From assembly GCF_014673495.1 (NCBI RefSeq), contig NZ_CP051006.1:7749001-7813000 (forward strand): a stretch of DNA of 64,000 nucleotides. The letters run 5' to 3'. Origin of the DNA: Streptomyces griseofuscus. GTDB taxonomy: Bacteria; Actinomycetota; Actinomycetes; Streptomycetales; Streptomycetaceae. The notes under the pieces were generated by a model. That model ran no database searches, had not been told where the DNA came from, and saw only the letters and a list, made by a program, of their open reading frames with translations. Positions 36,434-44,189 of this stretch are shown piece by piece; the first letter of the stretch is position 1, and each line of letters starts with the position of its first letter. Made by a program: the position numbers and the translations under genes.

Positions 36434-37243
36434 TCACCGCGTCTCCGCCAGCAGTTCCTCCCGCAGCCGGTCGAAGCACCCGCTGAGCAGCCGTGACACG
36501 TGCATCTGCGAGATGCCCAGCTGCTGTGCGATCCGGTTCTGCGTCATCCCCCGGAAGAACCGCAGGTAGAGAATGGTCCGCTCGCGTTCCGGCAGCGCCG
36601 CGAGGCAGGGCTTGACGGCCGCCCGGTCCACCACGAGGTCGTACCCGGGGTCGGGGCCGCCCAGCGAGTCCCCGAGGGCGTAGCCGTCCGTGCCCGCCAC
36701 CTCGGCGTCCAGGGACAGCGCGGAGAAGCACTCCAGCGCCTCCATCCCGGTGCGCACCTCGTCCTCGTCCAGCCGGGCGTACTCGGCTATCTCGGCGACC
36801 GTGGGCGGCCGGCCCGGCGTGGACTGGGACAGCTCCTTCACGGCCGTACGGACCCGGTTGCGCAGGTCCTGGACCCGGCGCGGCACATGCAGCGTCCACA
36901 TGTGGTCCCGGAAGTGGCGCTTGATCTCACCGGTGATGGTGGGCACCGCGTACGCCTCGAAGGCGCGGCCGCGCTCGGGGTCGTAATGGTCGACGGCCTT
37001 CACCAGGCCCAGCGCGGCCACCTGGTACAGGTCCTCCAGGGACTCCCCGCGGCCGCGGAACCGTACGGCGATCCGCTCGGCCATGGGCAGCCACAGCCGC
37101 ACCAGTTCGTCCCGCAGCGCCTGGCGCTCGGGGCCGTCGGGCAGCTCCGTGAGCCGCACGAAGGACTCACCCGTGTCGGGCGCGTCGTCATGGGGATGGG
37201 GGTGGGATCTGGGCTTGGTGCTGGTGCTGCCAGTGACACGCAT
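36434..37243 (-). CDS. SigB/F/G-family RNA polymerase sigma factor
   Basis: A 269-residue sigma factor strongly similar in layout to the one at 17.7 kb: region 2 (MAERIAVRFRGRGESLEDLYQVAALGLVKAVDHYDP), region 3 with PPTVAEIAEYARLDEDEV, and region 4 HTH (MTQNRIAQQLGISQMHVSRLLSG). The N-terminal segment is His/Pro-rich (PRSHPHPHDDAPD). The ATG follows AGAGAGG. A GTTT-N16-GGGAAA element at 37412-37387 looks like a SigB-class promoter, suggesting autoregulation or cascade control. It lies beside glgX and the glgE operon. It could be equivalent to SigL of S. coelicolor, but I cannot confirm that. Confidence 0.94.
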   Translation of the reverse strand: MRVTGSTSTKPRSHPHPHDDAPDTGESFVRLTELPDGPERQALRDELVRLWLPMAERIAVRFRGRGESLEDLYQVAALGLVKAVDHYDPERGRAFEAYAVPTITGEIKRHFRDHMWTLHVPRRVQDLRNRVRTAVKELSQSTPGRPPTVAEIAEYARLDEDEVRTGMEALECFSALSLDAEVAGTDGYALGDSLGGPDPGYDLVVDRAAVKPCLAALPERERTILYLRFFRGMTQNRIAQQLGISQMHVSRLLSGCFDRLREELLAETR

Positions 37244-37324
37244 CGCGCGCACCTCTCTCGCCGGTGCCGGATGGGACACCGTGGGAGGGGCGCGCGCTCG
37301 GTCACGGGATAGGACTCGGGGGCG

Positions 37325-37378
37325 TCAGGCCGCTCTGGTGGCCAGCTCCCACGGAAGTGCCTCCTGTCCGAAGCACAT
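37325..37378 (-). CDS. Possible 17-residue leader peptide upstream of sigma gene
   Basis: An ATG at 37378 opens a short frame, MCFGQEALPWELATRAA, that stops at 37325, about 80 bases before the sigma gene. The ATG lies 8 bases downstream of the GGGAAA -10-like element (37392-37387) of a candidate SigB-class promoter, so it would be at or next to the 5' end of the transcript and translated as a leaderless message. The same frame is open for 43 more codons upstream, which weakens the case for a defined small gene. Confidence 0.3.
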   Translation of the reverse strand: MCFGQEALPWELATRAA

Positions 37379-37386
37379 ACGTGAGT

Positions 37387-37412
37387 TTTCCCGCTCTCGG
37401 ACATCACAAAAC
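37387..37412 (-). promoter_or_regulatory. Candidate SigB-class promoter of the sigma gene
   Basis: On the minus strand GTTT (37412-37409), a 16-base spacer and GGGAAA (37392-37387) match GNNT-N14-16-GGGTAC apart from the end of the -10. It lies 144 bases upstream of the sigma factor start. Confidence 0.45.
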
Positions 37413-37480
37413 AATTCACCTGATAACTGGAAAAATGGTACAGCGGTCTTGACCGCATCTTGGGGCCGCCCGAGGGGTGA

Positions 37481-37499
37481 TACCTCTGTAGCAGAGGTA
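37481..37499. promoter_or_regulatory. Perfect palindrome, likely MarR operator
   Basis: TACCTCTG (37481-37488), 3-base spacer, CAGAGGTA (37492-37499) form a perfect 19-bp inverted repeat that ends 10 bases before the GTG of the marR gene. MarR repressors bind such palindromes of 16-20 bp. The position next to the start codon fits autorepression of the marR-ABC operon. Confidence 0.7.
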
Positions 37500-37509
37500 A
37501 TCTTCAAAC

Positions 37510-38091
37510 GTGGAAGACGAAGCGATACGCGGGCCCGGCGGCGACGCGCCGCCCGGGCCGCCGGGGACCTTCCCGGCGGAACTGACCGACGCGCTCGTCG
37601 GCATCCAGCGGCTGATCCGGCGCCGGCTGCGCGGCGGCCTGACCGGGCCCCGGCTGCGCGGTGCCGAGGTGGAGCTGCTGCGGCTGGTCGAGTCCCGCCC
37701 GGGGATCGGTGTCTCGGAGGCGGCCAAGGAACTGCACCTGGCGAGCAATTCCGTCTCGACGCTGGTCAACCAGCTCGTGCGGGACGAGTACCTGGTCCGG
37801 GAGACCGACCCGGCCGACCGGCGGGCCGCGCGGCTGCGGCTGACCGGGGCCGCCGAGAAGCGCCTGGAGGACTGGCACCGCCGCCGTGCCGAGCTGGTCG
37901 GCGGCCGGCTGGCCCGCCTCGACGGCGCCGACCGCGACGCCCTGCGCGCGGCCCTCCCGGCCCTGCGCAGGCTCGCCGACCTGCTGCACGAGGACCCCGA
38001 GGCGGACGAGGACCCGGTGGCGCCCGTGAGCGCGCCGGCCGGGGCGGCAGCCGCCCCCGAAGGACCCTGGACGGAGGGCACGCCATCATGA
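37510..38091 (+). CDS. MarR-family transcriptional regulator
   Basis: The 193-residue regulator has a central winged helix-turn-helix (about residues 45-115: LRLVESRPGIGVSEAAKELHL, SNSVSTLVNQLVRDEYLVRETDPADRRAARLRLT). N- and C-terminal tails are Pro/Ala-rich. The GTG start has no strong ribosome site, but a perfect 19-bp palindrome ends 10 bases upstream. Its stop overlaps the ATG of the ABC ATPase gene by 4 bases, so it heads a three-gene operon encoding an exporter. By analogy with drug-responsive MarR systems, it probably represses the operon until a drug-like ligand is bound. Confidence 0.92.
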   Translation: MEDEAIRGPGGDAPPGPPGTFPAELTDALVGIQRLIRRRLRGGLTGPRLRGAEVELLRLVESRPGIGVSEAAKELHLASNSVSTLVNQLVRDEYLVRETDPADRRAARLRLTGAAEKRLEDWHRRRAELVGGRLARLDGADRDALRAALPALRRLADLLHEDPEADEDPVAPVSAPAGAAAAPEGPWTEGTPS

Positions 38092-38984
38092 CGACCGACC
38101 CGGCGGACATGTCCGCCACCCCGGCCGCGGCGGCCACCGCCACGGCCGAGGCCGCCGCAGCCCACGCCGAGGCCGTCAGCTGCACCGGGCTCACCTACGC
38201 CTTCGGCGAGACCAAGGCCGTCGACGACCTCGACCTGGGCGTCCGCGAAGGCGAGGTCTTCGGGCTGCTCGGGCCGAACGGCGCGGGCAAGACCACCGCC
38301 ATCCGCTGCATCACCACCCTGCTTCCGGTCCCCGCCGGCATGGTCCGTGTCTTCGGGCACGACGCCGCCAAGGAGCGCATGGGAGTACGCCGCATGCTCG
38401 GCTACGTCCCGCAGCAGCTGTCCGCCGACGGCGGGCTCACCGGGCGTGAGAACGTCGCCCTGTTCGCCCGGGTGTTCGATGTGCCGCGCCGGGAGCGCGC
38501 CGCACGCGTCGATCTGGCGCTCTCCGCCGTCGACCTCTCCGACGCCGCCGGACGGCTCGCGAGCACCTACTCCGGCGGCATGATCCGCCGCCTCGAACTC
38601 GCCCAGGCCCTGGTGAGCGCCCCCCGGCTGCTGATCCTGGACGAGCCGACCATCGGCCTCGACCCGATCGCCCGCACCGGCGTGTGGGAGCACATCAACG
38701 CCGTACGCGAGGCGACCGGTATGACCGTCCTCGTCACCACGCACTACATGGACGAGGCCGACCAGTACTGCGACCGGGTCGGCCTGATGCACCGCGGCCG
38801 TATCCGCGCCCTCGGCACCCCGGAGGAGCTGCGCCAGGGCCTCGCCGAACGCAAGGGCACCGACACCCTGCCCACGCTGGAGGACGTCTTCCGCGACATC
38901 GCCGGCAGTGGCCTCGACGACAACACCGGAGGAGGTTTCCGTGAAGTCCGAAGCACCCGCCGCACCGCACGCCGCGTCGGCTGA
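38088..38984 (+). CDS. Drug-type ABC transporter ATP-binding protein
   Basis: A 298-residue ATPase of the DrrA class. After an Ala-rich N-terminus come Walker A GPNGAGKTT (about residues 64-72), Q-loop YVPQQ, signature YSGGMIRRLELA (variant of LSGGM), Walker B RLLILDEPTIGLDP and H-loop VTTHYMDEAD. DrrA-type ATPases energise export of drugs or lipids with a separate membrane partner. The gene is overlapped by marR at its start and by the permease gene (44 bases) at its end, so the three form one unit. Confidence 0.95.
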   Translation: MTTDPADMSATPAAAATATAEAAAAHAEAVSCTGLTYAFGETKAVDDLDLGVREGEVFGLLGPNGAGKTTAIRCITTLLPVPAGMVRVFGHDAAKERMGVRRMLGYVPQQLSADGGLTGRENVALFARVFDVPRRERAARVDLALSAVDLSDAAGRLASTYSGGMIRRLELAQALVSAPRLLILDEPTIGLDPIARTGVWEHINAVREATGMTVLVTTHYMDEADQYCDRVGLMHRGRIRALGTPEELRQGLAERKGTDTLPTLEDVFRDIAGSGLDDNTGGGFREVRSTRRTARRVG

Positions 38985-39804
38985 CCGCGCCCTCGGCAAG
39001 GACACCGCGCTGCTGCTCACCCCTCCGGTGCCGCGCGCCGGCTGGCGGCTGCTGCCCGCCCGGGTGCTCGCCATGTGCACCGTGGAGCTCCAGAAGCTGC
39101 GCCACGACCGCACCGAGCTGTACACCCGCGCCGTCCAGCCCGCCCTGTGGCTGCTGATCTTCGGTCAGACCTTCACCCGGATCCGGGCGATCCCCACCGG
39201 CGGCATCCCGTACATCGACTACATGGCGCCCGGCATCATCGCCCAGTCCGCCATGTTCATCGCGATCTTCTACGGCATCCAGATCATCTGGGAGCGGGAC
39301 GCGGGCATCCTGAACAAGCTGCTCGTCACCCCGACCCCGCGCTCGGCGCTGATCACCGGCAAGGCGTTCGCGGCCGGGGTGAAGTCGCTGGTGCAGGCGA
39401 TCGTGGTGATCGTGATCGCCGCGCTGCTCGGTGTCGCCCTCACCTGGAACCCCCTGAAGCTGCTCGGTGTCGCCCTCGCGGTGATCCTCGCCTCGGTGTT
39501 CTTCTCCTGCCTCTCGATGACCATCGCGGGCATCGTGCTCAGCCGCGACCGGCTGATGGGATTCGGGCAGGCGATCACCATGCCGCTCTTCTTCGGCTCC
39601 AACGCCCTGTACCCCGTCTCCGTGATGCCGGGCTGGCTCCAGGCCGTCAGCAAGGTCAATCCGCTGAGCTATCAGGTCGACGCGCTGCGCGGGCTGCTGC
39701 TGGGCACCCCCTCGCATCTCGGCGCCGATTTCGGGGTGCTGGCGATCGCCGCCGCGCTCGGCATCACCGCGGCCTCCTCACTGCTCGGCCGACTGGCCCG
39801 GTGA
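38941..39804 (+). CDS. DrrB-type ABC transporter permease
   Basis: The 287-residue membrane protein has about six helices and the ABC-2/DrrB pattern: a cytoplasmic N-terminus, PALWLLIFGQTFTRI, a long central segment with IIWERDAGILNKLLVTPTPRSALITGK, and ALYPVSVMPGWLQAVSKVNPLSYQVDALRG near the C-terminus. The GTG start at 38941 is set by an ideal GGAGGAGG six bases before it, inside the ATPase gene. It should pair with the ATPase to export a hydrophobic compound under MarR control. Confidence 0.94.
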   Translation: MKSEAPAAPHAASADRALGKDTALLLTPPVPRAGWRLLPARVLAMCTVELQKLRHDRTELYTRAVQPALWLLIFGQTFTRIRAIPTGGIPYIDYMAPGIIAQSAMFIAIFYGIQIIWERDAGILNKLLVTPTPRSALITGKAFAAGVKSLVQAIVVIVIAALLGVALTWNPLKLLGVALAVILASVFFSCLSMTIAGIVLSRDRLMGFGQAITMPLFFGSNALYPVSVMPGWLQAVSKVNPLSYQVDALRGLLLGTPSHLGADFGVLAIAAALGITAASSLLGRLAR

Positions 39805-39880
39805 TCTTGCCGGGAACGTGATGTGCGGCACGCACCGTGGCCCGTCCGAACCGGGCCCGGGGGGATTCTTCCTGGGCAGC

Positions 39881-39900
39881 GCTTGATCAACGATCAAAGC
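39881..39900. repeat. Inverted repeat downstream of the exporter operon
   Basis: TTGATC-AAC-GATCAA (39883-39897) is a perfect palindrome with 6-base arms, flanked by GC and AAGC. It lies between the permease and a hypothetical gene and about 40 bases upstream of that gene's -35 element, so it could be an operator. Confidence 0.4.
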
Positions 39901-39935
39901 GGGCGAACCCCCTGGCCACGGTGCATTCCGCTCAT

Positions 39936-39965
39936 TTGACAGTGCGCTGAGCCCACAGATAGACA
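39936..39965 (+). promoter_or_regulatory. Vegetative-type promoter of hypothetical gene
   Basis: TTGACA (39936-39941), 18-base spacer and TAGACA (39960-39965) match the main sigma factor consensus well at -35. The GTG start at 39988 follows a GAGAGGGG ribosome site. Confidence 0.6.
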
Positions 39966-39987
39966 CTCGGGGGTCGAGAGGGGCACT

Positions 39988-40512
39988 GTGTACGAGCCGA
40001 ACGTGGTCGGTGACTGGCAGGAGTACGAGGAGCATGCCGGTCTGCGGGTCCGCGTCCACCGCCTGGAGGCCGCCGAACCCCCGCGCGGACGCGACGACGC
40101 CGCGGCCGGTCTGACGTACTTCAGTGTCCGGGTGACGATCGAGAACCGCGGCACGCGGCACTTCGGTATCCACCTGGAGGACGGCCAACTCGACGTCCGG
40201 GTCGGACCGGACGGCGAGGGCGCGTTCATCGACTGGCGCAACTCGCAGTTCATCGAGGGCTTCGACGTCTATCCGCTGCGCCGGGCCACCGCCGTCCTCT
40301 ACGCCGCCGCCCCCGAGGCCGCGCTCACCCATGTGGACATCCAGGTGCAGCTGCGGGTGGACGAGGAATGGACCGAGCGCCGGCTGTGGGCCGGCGGCAC
40401 CGACGTCCAGGAGGCGACCGCGCAGACCGCCCCCGTGGGCTCCGCACAGGGCGACCTGGCCCACCAGGTCAGCGTCTTCCTCAAGGAGCAGACGGAGCCC
40501 GGCACCGCCTGA
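39988..40512 (+). CDS. Hypothetical protein, beta-rich
   Basis: A 174-residue soluble protein with no recognised motif. It alternates short hydrophobic and charged strands (GLTYFSVRVTIENRGTRHFGIHLEDGQLDVRVG; THVDIQVQLRVDEEWTERRLW), suggesting an immunoglobulin-like or beta-sandwich domain, as in DUF4352-like proteins, but without a signal peptide. It has a consensus promoter with TTGACA and GAGAGGGG before the GTG. Likely a conserved actinobacterial protein; function unknown. It converges with hemC. Confidence 0.8.
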   Translation: MYEPNVVGDWQEYEEHAGLRVRVHRLEAAEPPRGRDDAAAGLTYFSVRVTIENRGTRHFGIHLEDGQLDVRVGPDGEGAFIDWRNSQFIEGFDVYPLRRATAVLYAAAPEAALTHVDIQVQLRVDEEWTERRLWAGGTDVQEATAQTAPVGSAQGDLAHQVSVFLKEQTEPGTA

Positions 40513-40536
40513 GCCCCGGCCGCCCCCCGGCCCCGC

Positions 40537-41478
40537 TCAGTGCGGGATGCCGTCGATGATCTCCCGCGCCCCCTGCCGCAGCAGCGCCACCGCCACCGAG
40601 GTGCCGAGCGTGGCCGGATCGAGCCGGCCCGCCCACTCGTGGGCGTTCAGCCGGGTCTTGCCGTCGGGCGTGAACACACAGGCCCGCAGGGAGAGTTCAC
40701 CGCTGGCGTCCACCTGTGCGTACCCGGAGATCGGGCTGTTGCAGTGGCCCTGGAGCACATGCAGGAACATCCGCTCGGCCGTCGCCTCCCGATGGGTGTC
40801 CGGGTCGCCGAGCCCGCTGACCGCGTCGATCAGCTCGGTGTCGTCCTCCCGGCACTGCAAGGCGAGGATGCCCGCGCCGATCGGCGGCATCATCGTCTCC
40901 GGGGACAGCACCTCGCTGATCACATCGGTGCGCCCGATGCGCTCCAGGCCGGCCACCGCGAGCAGCAGCGCGTCCGCCTCGCCGTCGGCCAGCTTCTGGA
41001 GCCTGCGGTTGGCGTTGCCGCGGAACGGCACACACTCCAGATGCGGGTGGGTGGCGGCCAGTTGGGCGATCTTGCGCACCGCGGAGGTGCCGATCCGGGT
41101 GCCGGCCGGCAGCTCGTCCAGGGTGAGGCCGCCCGGGTGCACCAGCGCGTCGCGGATGTCGTCCCGCTTCAGGAACGCGGCGAACACCGTCCCGGCGGGC
41201 AACGGCCGGTCGGCGGGCACGTCCTTCACACAGTGCACCGCGAGATCCGCCGCCCCGGCCAGCAGGGCCGCGTCCACCTCCTTGGTGAACGCCCCCTTGC
41301 CCTCGACCTGGGCCAGATCGCCGAGCCACTTGTCGCCGGTGGTCTTCACGGGGACGACCTCGGTGCGCACCCCCGGGTGCAGGGCGGCCAACTCGGCGCG
41401 GACCCGATCCACTTGGGCCAGGGCCATGGGCGAGTCACGGGAGACGATTCGGATCAGTTCGGGAACCGGCATGCGCAC
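40537..41478 (-). CDS. hemC: Porphobilinogen deaminase-like protein (HemC paralogue)
   Basis: The 313-residue protein has the full hydroxymethylbilane synthase layout: IRIVSRDSPMALAQVDRV at the N-terminus, HCVKDVPADRP with the catalytic Asp, IGTSAVRKIAQL, FRGNANRRLQKL, and the dipyrromethane-cofactor cysteine in LQGHCNSPISGYA. Compared with canonical enzymes, the second Arg of the LRR motif is Lys (VRK) and LEGGC is LQGHC. It is isolated from other haem genes, so it may be a second copy to the main hem locus. GTG at 41478 has GGGTGGG upstream; ATG at 41472 is close. It could supply tetrapyrrole under stress, or have a changed role. Confidence 0.85.
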   Translation of the reverse strand: MRMPVPELIRIVSRDSPMALAQVDRVRAELAALHPGVRTEVVPVKTTGDKWLGDLAQVEGKGAFTKEVDAALLAGAADLAVHCVKDVPADRPLPAGTVFAAFLKRDDIRDALVHPGGLTLDELPAGTRIGTSAVRKIAQLAATHPHLECVPFRGNANRRLQKLADGEADALLLAVAGLERIGRTDVISEVLSPETMMPPIGAGILALQCREDDTELIDAVSGLGDPDTHREATAERMFLHVLQGHCNSPISGYAQVDASGELSLRACVFTPDGKTRLNAHEWAGRLDPATLGTSVAVALLRQGAREIIDGIPH

Positions 41479-41496
41479 ACGATAGACCCACCCGCC

Positions 41497-42486
41497 TCAT
41501 GCCAGGTCCCCGGGCAGCTCCGCCGCCGAGTCCTGTGGCGAAAGATCGGGACGCAGCCTTAGCCAGGACGGCTGACGCAGCAGCCCGGACCGGGTACGGG
41601 TGCTGTAAGCGACCTCGCCGACCAGCCGGGGCAGCACCCAGCGCGCGCCCGGGACGCGGGGCACCGGCTCGAAGGGGCAGCGCCCGCTCGCCGCGTCCGT
41701 GAGCAGCTCCGCGAGCCGGATCCGCTCCGCCTCGCTCCAGCCGGTGCCCACCCCGCCGACGTAACGCAGCCGGCCGGCCGAGTCCCGCTGGCCCACCAGC
41801 ACCGCGCCGGGCAGCCCCGTGAGCCGCCCCTTGCCGGGCAGCCAGCCGCCCACGATCACATCCTCGGCCCGCAGGTTGCGGATCTTGATCCAGGCGCGCG
41901 AGCGCACCCCTGGCTCGTACACCGAGTCGAGCCGCTTGCACACCAGGCCCTCGAGCCCGTGCTCCCGGGTGGCCGCGAGGGCCTGGGCGCCGTGCCCGGT
42001 CACCGCGCCGGGCGTCGACCAGTACGGCCCTGACAGTCCCAGCTCCAGCAGCCGCGCCCGGCGCCGTGCATACGGCTCCCGCAGCAGCGGCCGCGCCAGA
42101 TACGGCACATCGAACAGCACCAGATGCACCGGCACCTGCGCGGCCCGGCGCGCGGCCCGCGCGGGCGCGTGGGCGAGGCCCATCCGGCTCTGGAGCAGCT
42201 GGAAGTCGGCCCGGCCGTCCGGGTCCAGGGCCAGCACCTCGCCGTCGAGGACCGCTGGGGTGGCACCCAGCGCGCCGCCCAGCGGCGCCAGTTCGGGATA
42301 CGCCCCGGTGATCACCTCGCCCGAACGGGCGCGCAGCACCAGGGTGCCGTCCCCGGGCAGATAGACCATCACCCGCTGCCCGTCCTGCTTGGTCTCGTAC
42401 GCCCAGCGCGCGTCCTGCGCGGCGGGCGGCAGCGAGCCGGGGGTGGCGAGCATCGGCGCGATGAGCGGCAGGGCGGTGGCGGTCAC
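41497..42486 (-). CDS. ATP-dependent DNA ligase domain protein (LigC/LigD-type)
   Basis: This 329-residue protein has the nucleotidyltransferase motifs of ATP-dependent ligases: I with catalytic Lys in ETKQDGQRV, III LVLFDVPYL, IV HGLEGLVCKRLDS and V WIKIRN, then an OB-fold domain (about residues 215-315). It seals nicks with ATP and is the size of stand-alone LigC or of the ligase module of LigD used in end joining. No Ku or primase gene is nearby. GTG start with weak ribosome site; ATG at residue 12 is an alternative. A LigD phosphoesterase-domain gene lies 6 kb away. Confidence 0.9.
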   Translation of the reverse strand: MTATALPLIAPMLATPGSLPPAAQDARWAYETKQDGQRVMVYLPGDGTLVLRARSGEVITGAYPELAPLGGALGATPAVLDGEVLALDPDGRADFQLLQSRMGLAHAPARAARRAAQVPVHLVLFDVPYLARPLLREPYARRRARLLELGLSGPYWSTPGAVTGHGAQALAATREHGLEGLVCKRLDSVYEPGVRSRAWIKIRNLRAEDVIVGGWLPGKGRLTGLPGAVLVGQRDSAGRLRYVGGVGTGWSEAERIRLAELLTDAASGRCPFEPVPRVPGARWVLPRLVGEVAYSTRTRSGLLRQPSWLRLRPDLSPQDSAAELPGDLA

Positions 42487-42583
42487 GGGGGAAGATGTCG
42501 ACCGATCCGGGCCCCGGCACGCGCCTTCGGCCGTCGGTTCCCCTGAACGGGGTGCCCCGCCGGGCCGCCGCCCGGCCCCTGCG

Positions 42584-43363
42584 TCAGTCCACCGGCGCCG
42601 GTGGAGCGTCCGCGTCCAGGCCCGTGCACGCCACCTTCCCGCCCACCTCGGCGCACGCCTCCACGCCCCAGGGCGAACCCACCGACAGCATCGGGCTGTT
42701 GACGCCGGTCACATCATCGGCCGGATAGCTCGCGGAGAGGATGTCGTCGCCCGCGCGCACCGACACCTCCCGGGCCAGCCGGCCGCGCACCCGTACCTCC
42801 GACCAGGCGGTGCGGCAGGACGGCGAGTAGCGCAGCCGTACGGCATAGGCGTGGTCGGCGACCCGGCTCCTGGTCTGCGCGTCCCGGGCGCACACCGAGG
42901 CGTCGGGCAACTCGCCCTGGCAGGAGGACCCGTGACAGCGCGGCACCTCGCTCAGCGGCTGGGCCACCGGAGCGGAGTCCGGGCGCCCGGACAGGGCCAC
43001 GGCCGCGGCCACCGCCGCGGCCGCGCCGAACAGCGCGAGCACCGACACCGGGATCCACAGCGGGAGCCGGGGGGAGCGGCGGCCACCGGGGCGCTCCTCG
43101 GGCGGCTCCGGGGGCGCGGGCTCCTCGGCCGCCTCCCACAGCGCCAGTACGGCCGTGGCGTCGGCCTCGGCCAGCCGGCACAGGGCCTCCACCGCGGGCC
43201 GCGGCGGCCGCTTGCCGCCCGAAAGATAGCGGTGCCAGGCGGACTTGCTGTACGGGGTGCGCGCGGCCAGCGCCGCCAGGCTCAGACCTGTACGGTCCTT
43301 CAGCTCGCGCAGTGTCACCACCAGCGACTCGTCCGGCGCGGTCGATCCTTGGGGGTGCCGCAT
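42584..43363 (-). CDS. XRE-family HTH and DUF2690 membrane regulator
   Basis: A 259-residue protein with an N-terminal XRE helix-turn-helix (about residues 15-65, LSLAALAARTPYSKSAWHRYLSG), a Pro/Glu-rich linker, one transmembrane helix at about 102-124, and an extracytoplasmic DUF2690 domain with cysteine pairs (RCHGSSCQG, then Cys near CARD, SPSCRTAW and EACAEVGGKVACTG). This topology, DNA-binding inside and a disulfide-rich domain outside, suggests a one-component membrane sensor or cell-wall regulator. GAGGA lies 9 bases before the ATG at 43363; ATG at 43384 is also possible. Confidence 0.85.
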   Translation of the reverse strand: MRHPQGSTAPDESLVVTLRELKDRTGLSLAALAARTPYSKSAWHRYLSGGKRPPRPAVEALCRLAEADATAVLALWEAAEEPAPPEPPEERPGGRRSPRLPLWIPVSVLALFGAAAAVAAAVALSGRPDSAPVAQPLSEVPRCHGSSCQGELPDASVCARDAQTRSRVADHAYAVRLRYSPSCRTAWSEVRVRGRLAREVSVRAGDDILSASYPADDVTGVNSPMLSVGSPWGVEACAEVGGKVACTGLDADAPPAPVD

Positions 43364-43554
43364 CGTGCGTTCCTCGACTCCCATTCCCCTATGGGCGTTT
43401 CGCCCCTGATGCCGGGATGGTTTCCCTGTCGGACGGCCGCTGCAACACCGGACGAGGTATGGGCCGGGTCAAGCGCCCTCATGCCGAAGGCCTGTTCGGG
43501 ACGCGGCTCCCGGACAGGCCCTCGGCGGTCAGTGGATGATGCGGCGGACGCCCG

Positions 43555-43938
43555 TCAGCACCAGGGGACGTACCGGCGGGTGGTCACGTAGTGGGCGGAG
43601 ACGTAGCCCCGGTGCTGGGGGAGCCGGTACCAGACGTGGTTGCCGTGCACCCGGGAGCCGTAGGTCTTGCAGCTGACCGAGATGAGCCGGTTGGTGTGCC
43701 GGCTGCCGACCACCCGGTAGCCGGTGCCCGGGCCGGAGCGGACGTTGAGCCGGATGCCGCGGGTGGCGACCCGGCCGGTGTGGTAGGGCTGGGTGTGGAC
43801 GGGGTGTTGCGGGGCGGCGACGGCGGCCACCGGGTGGGCGGTGACGGTGCTCGCCGCGGCGGCACCGGCCGACGCGGGGAGCAGGGCGAGCACCGCGGCC
43901 GCGGCCGGCAGAACGCTCTTGAGGGCCCGACGGATCAT
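43555..43938 (-). CDS. Secreted SH3-domain protein
   Basis: A 127-residue exported protein with a clear signal peptide (basic MIRRALKSVLPAAAAVLALLPASAGAAAA) and one bacterial SH3-like domain (about residues 60-125) with GIRLNVRSGPGTGYRVVG and a final WC. Such domains bind peptidoglycan or wall polymers. Four basic His/Arg-rich segments are typical of Streptomyces SH3 peptides. GGAGG stands 5 bases before the ATG. Extracellular; partner enzymes are not adjacent. Confidence 0.9.
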   Translation of the reverse strand: MIRRALKSVLPAAAAVLALLPASAGAAAASTVTAHPVAAVAAPQHPVHTQPYHTGRVATRGIRLNVRSGPGTGYRVVGSRHTNRLISVSCKTYGSRVHGNHVWYRLPQHRGYVSAHYVTTRRYVPWC

Positions 43939-44189
43939 GGAAACCTCCGGCTGTCGATCTCGTGACCACGAACCGTGATCACGCCGCCCAGCCTTGCCGT
44001 GCGAACCCCTCACCATGCCGTTTCGCTGTCCCGTGGGACGGCCTGGGACGTCCCGGGGCGCGGGCCGCACGGCCTGATCTCGCGGGAGGCGCGGAGCCGG
44101 GCGGACGTACCGGAGCGACTCGGTCCGTGCCCTGTGCGCCGCTGGGACGAAAAGGTTGAGTCATGCAATGTCCGCGTAGACTCGAAGGC

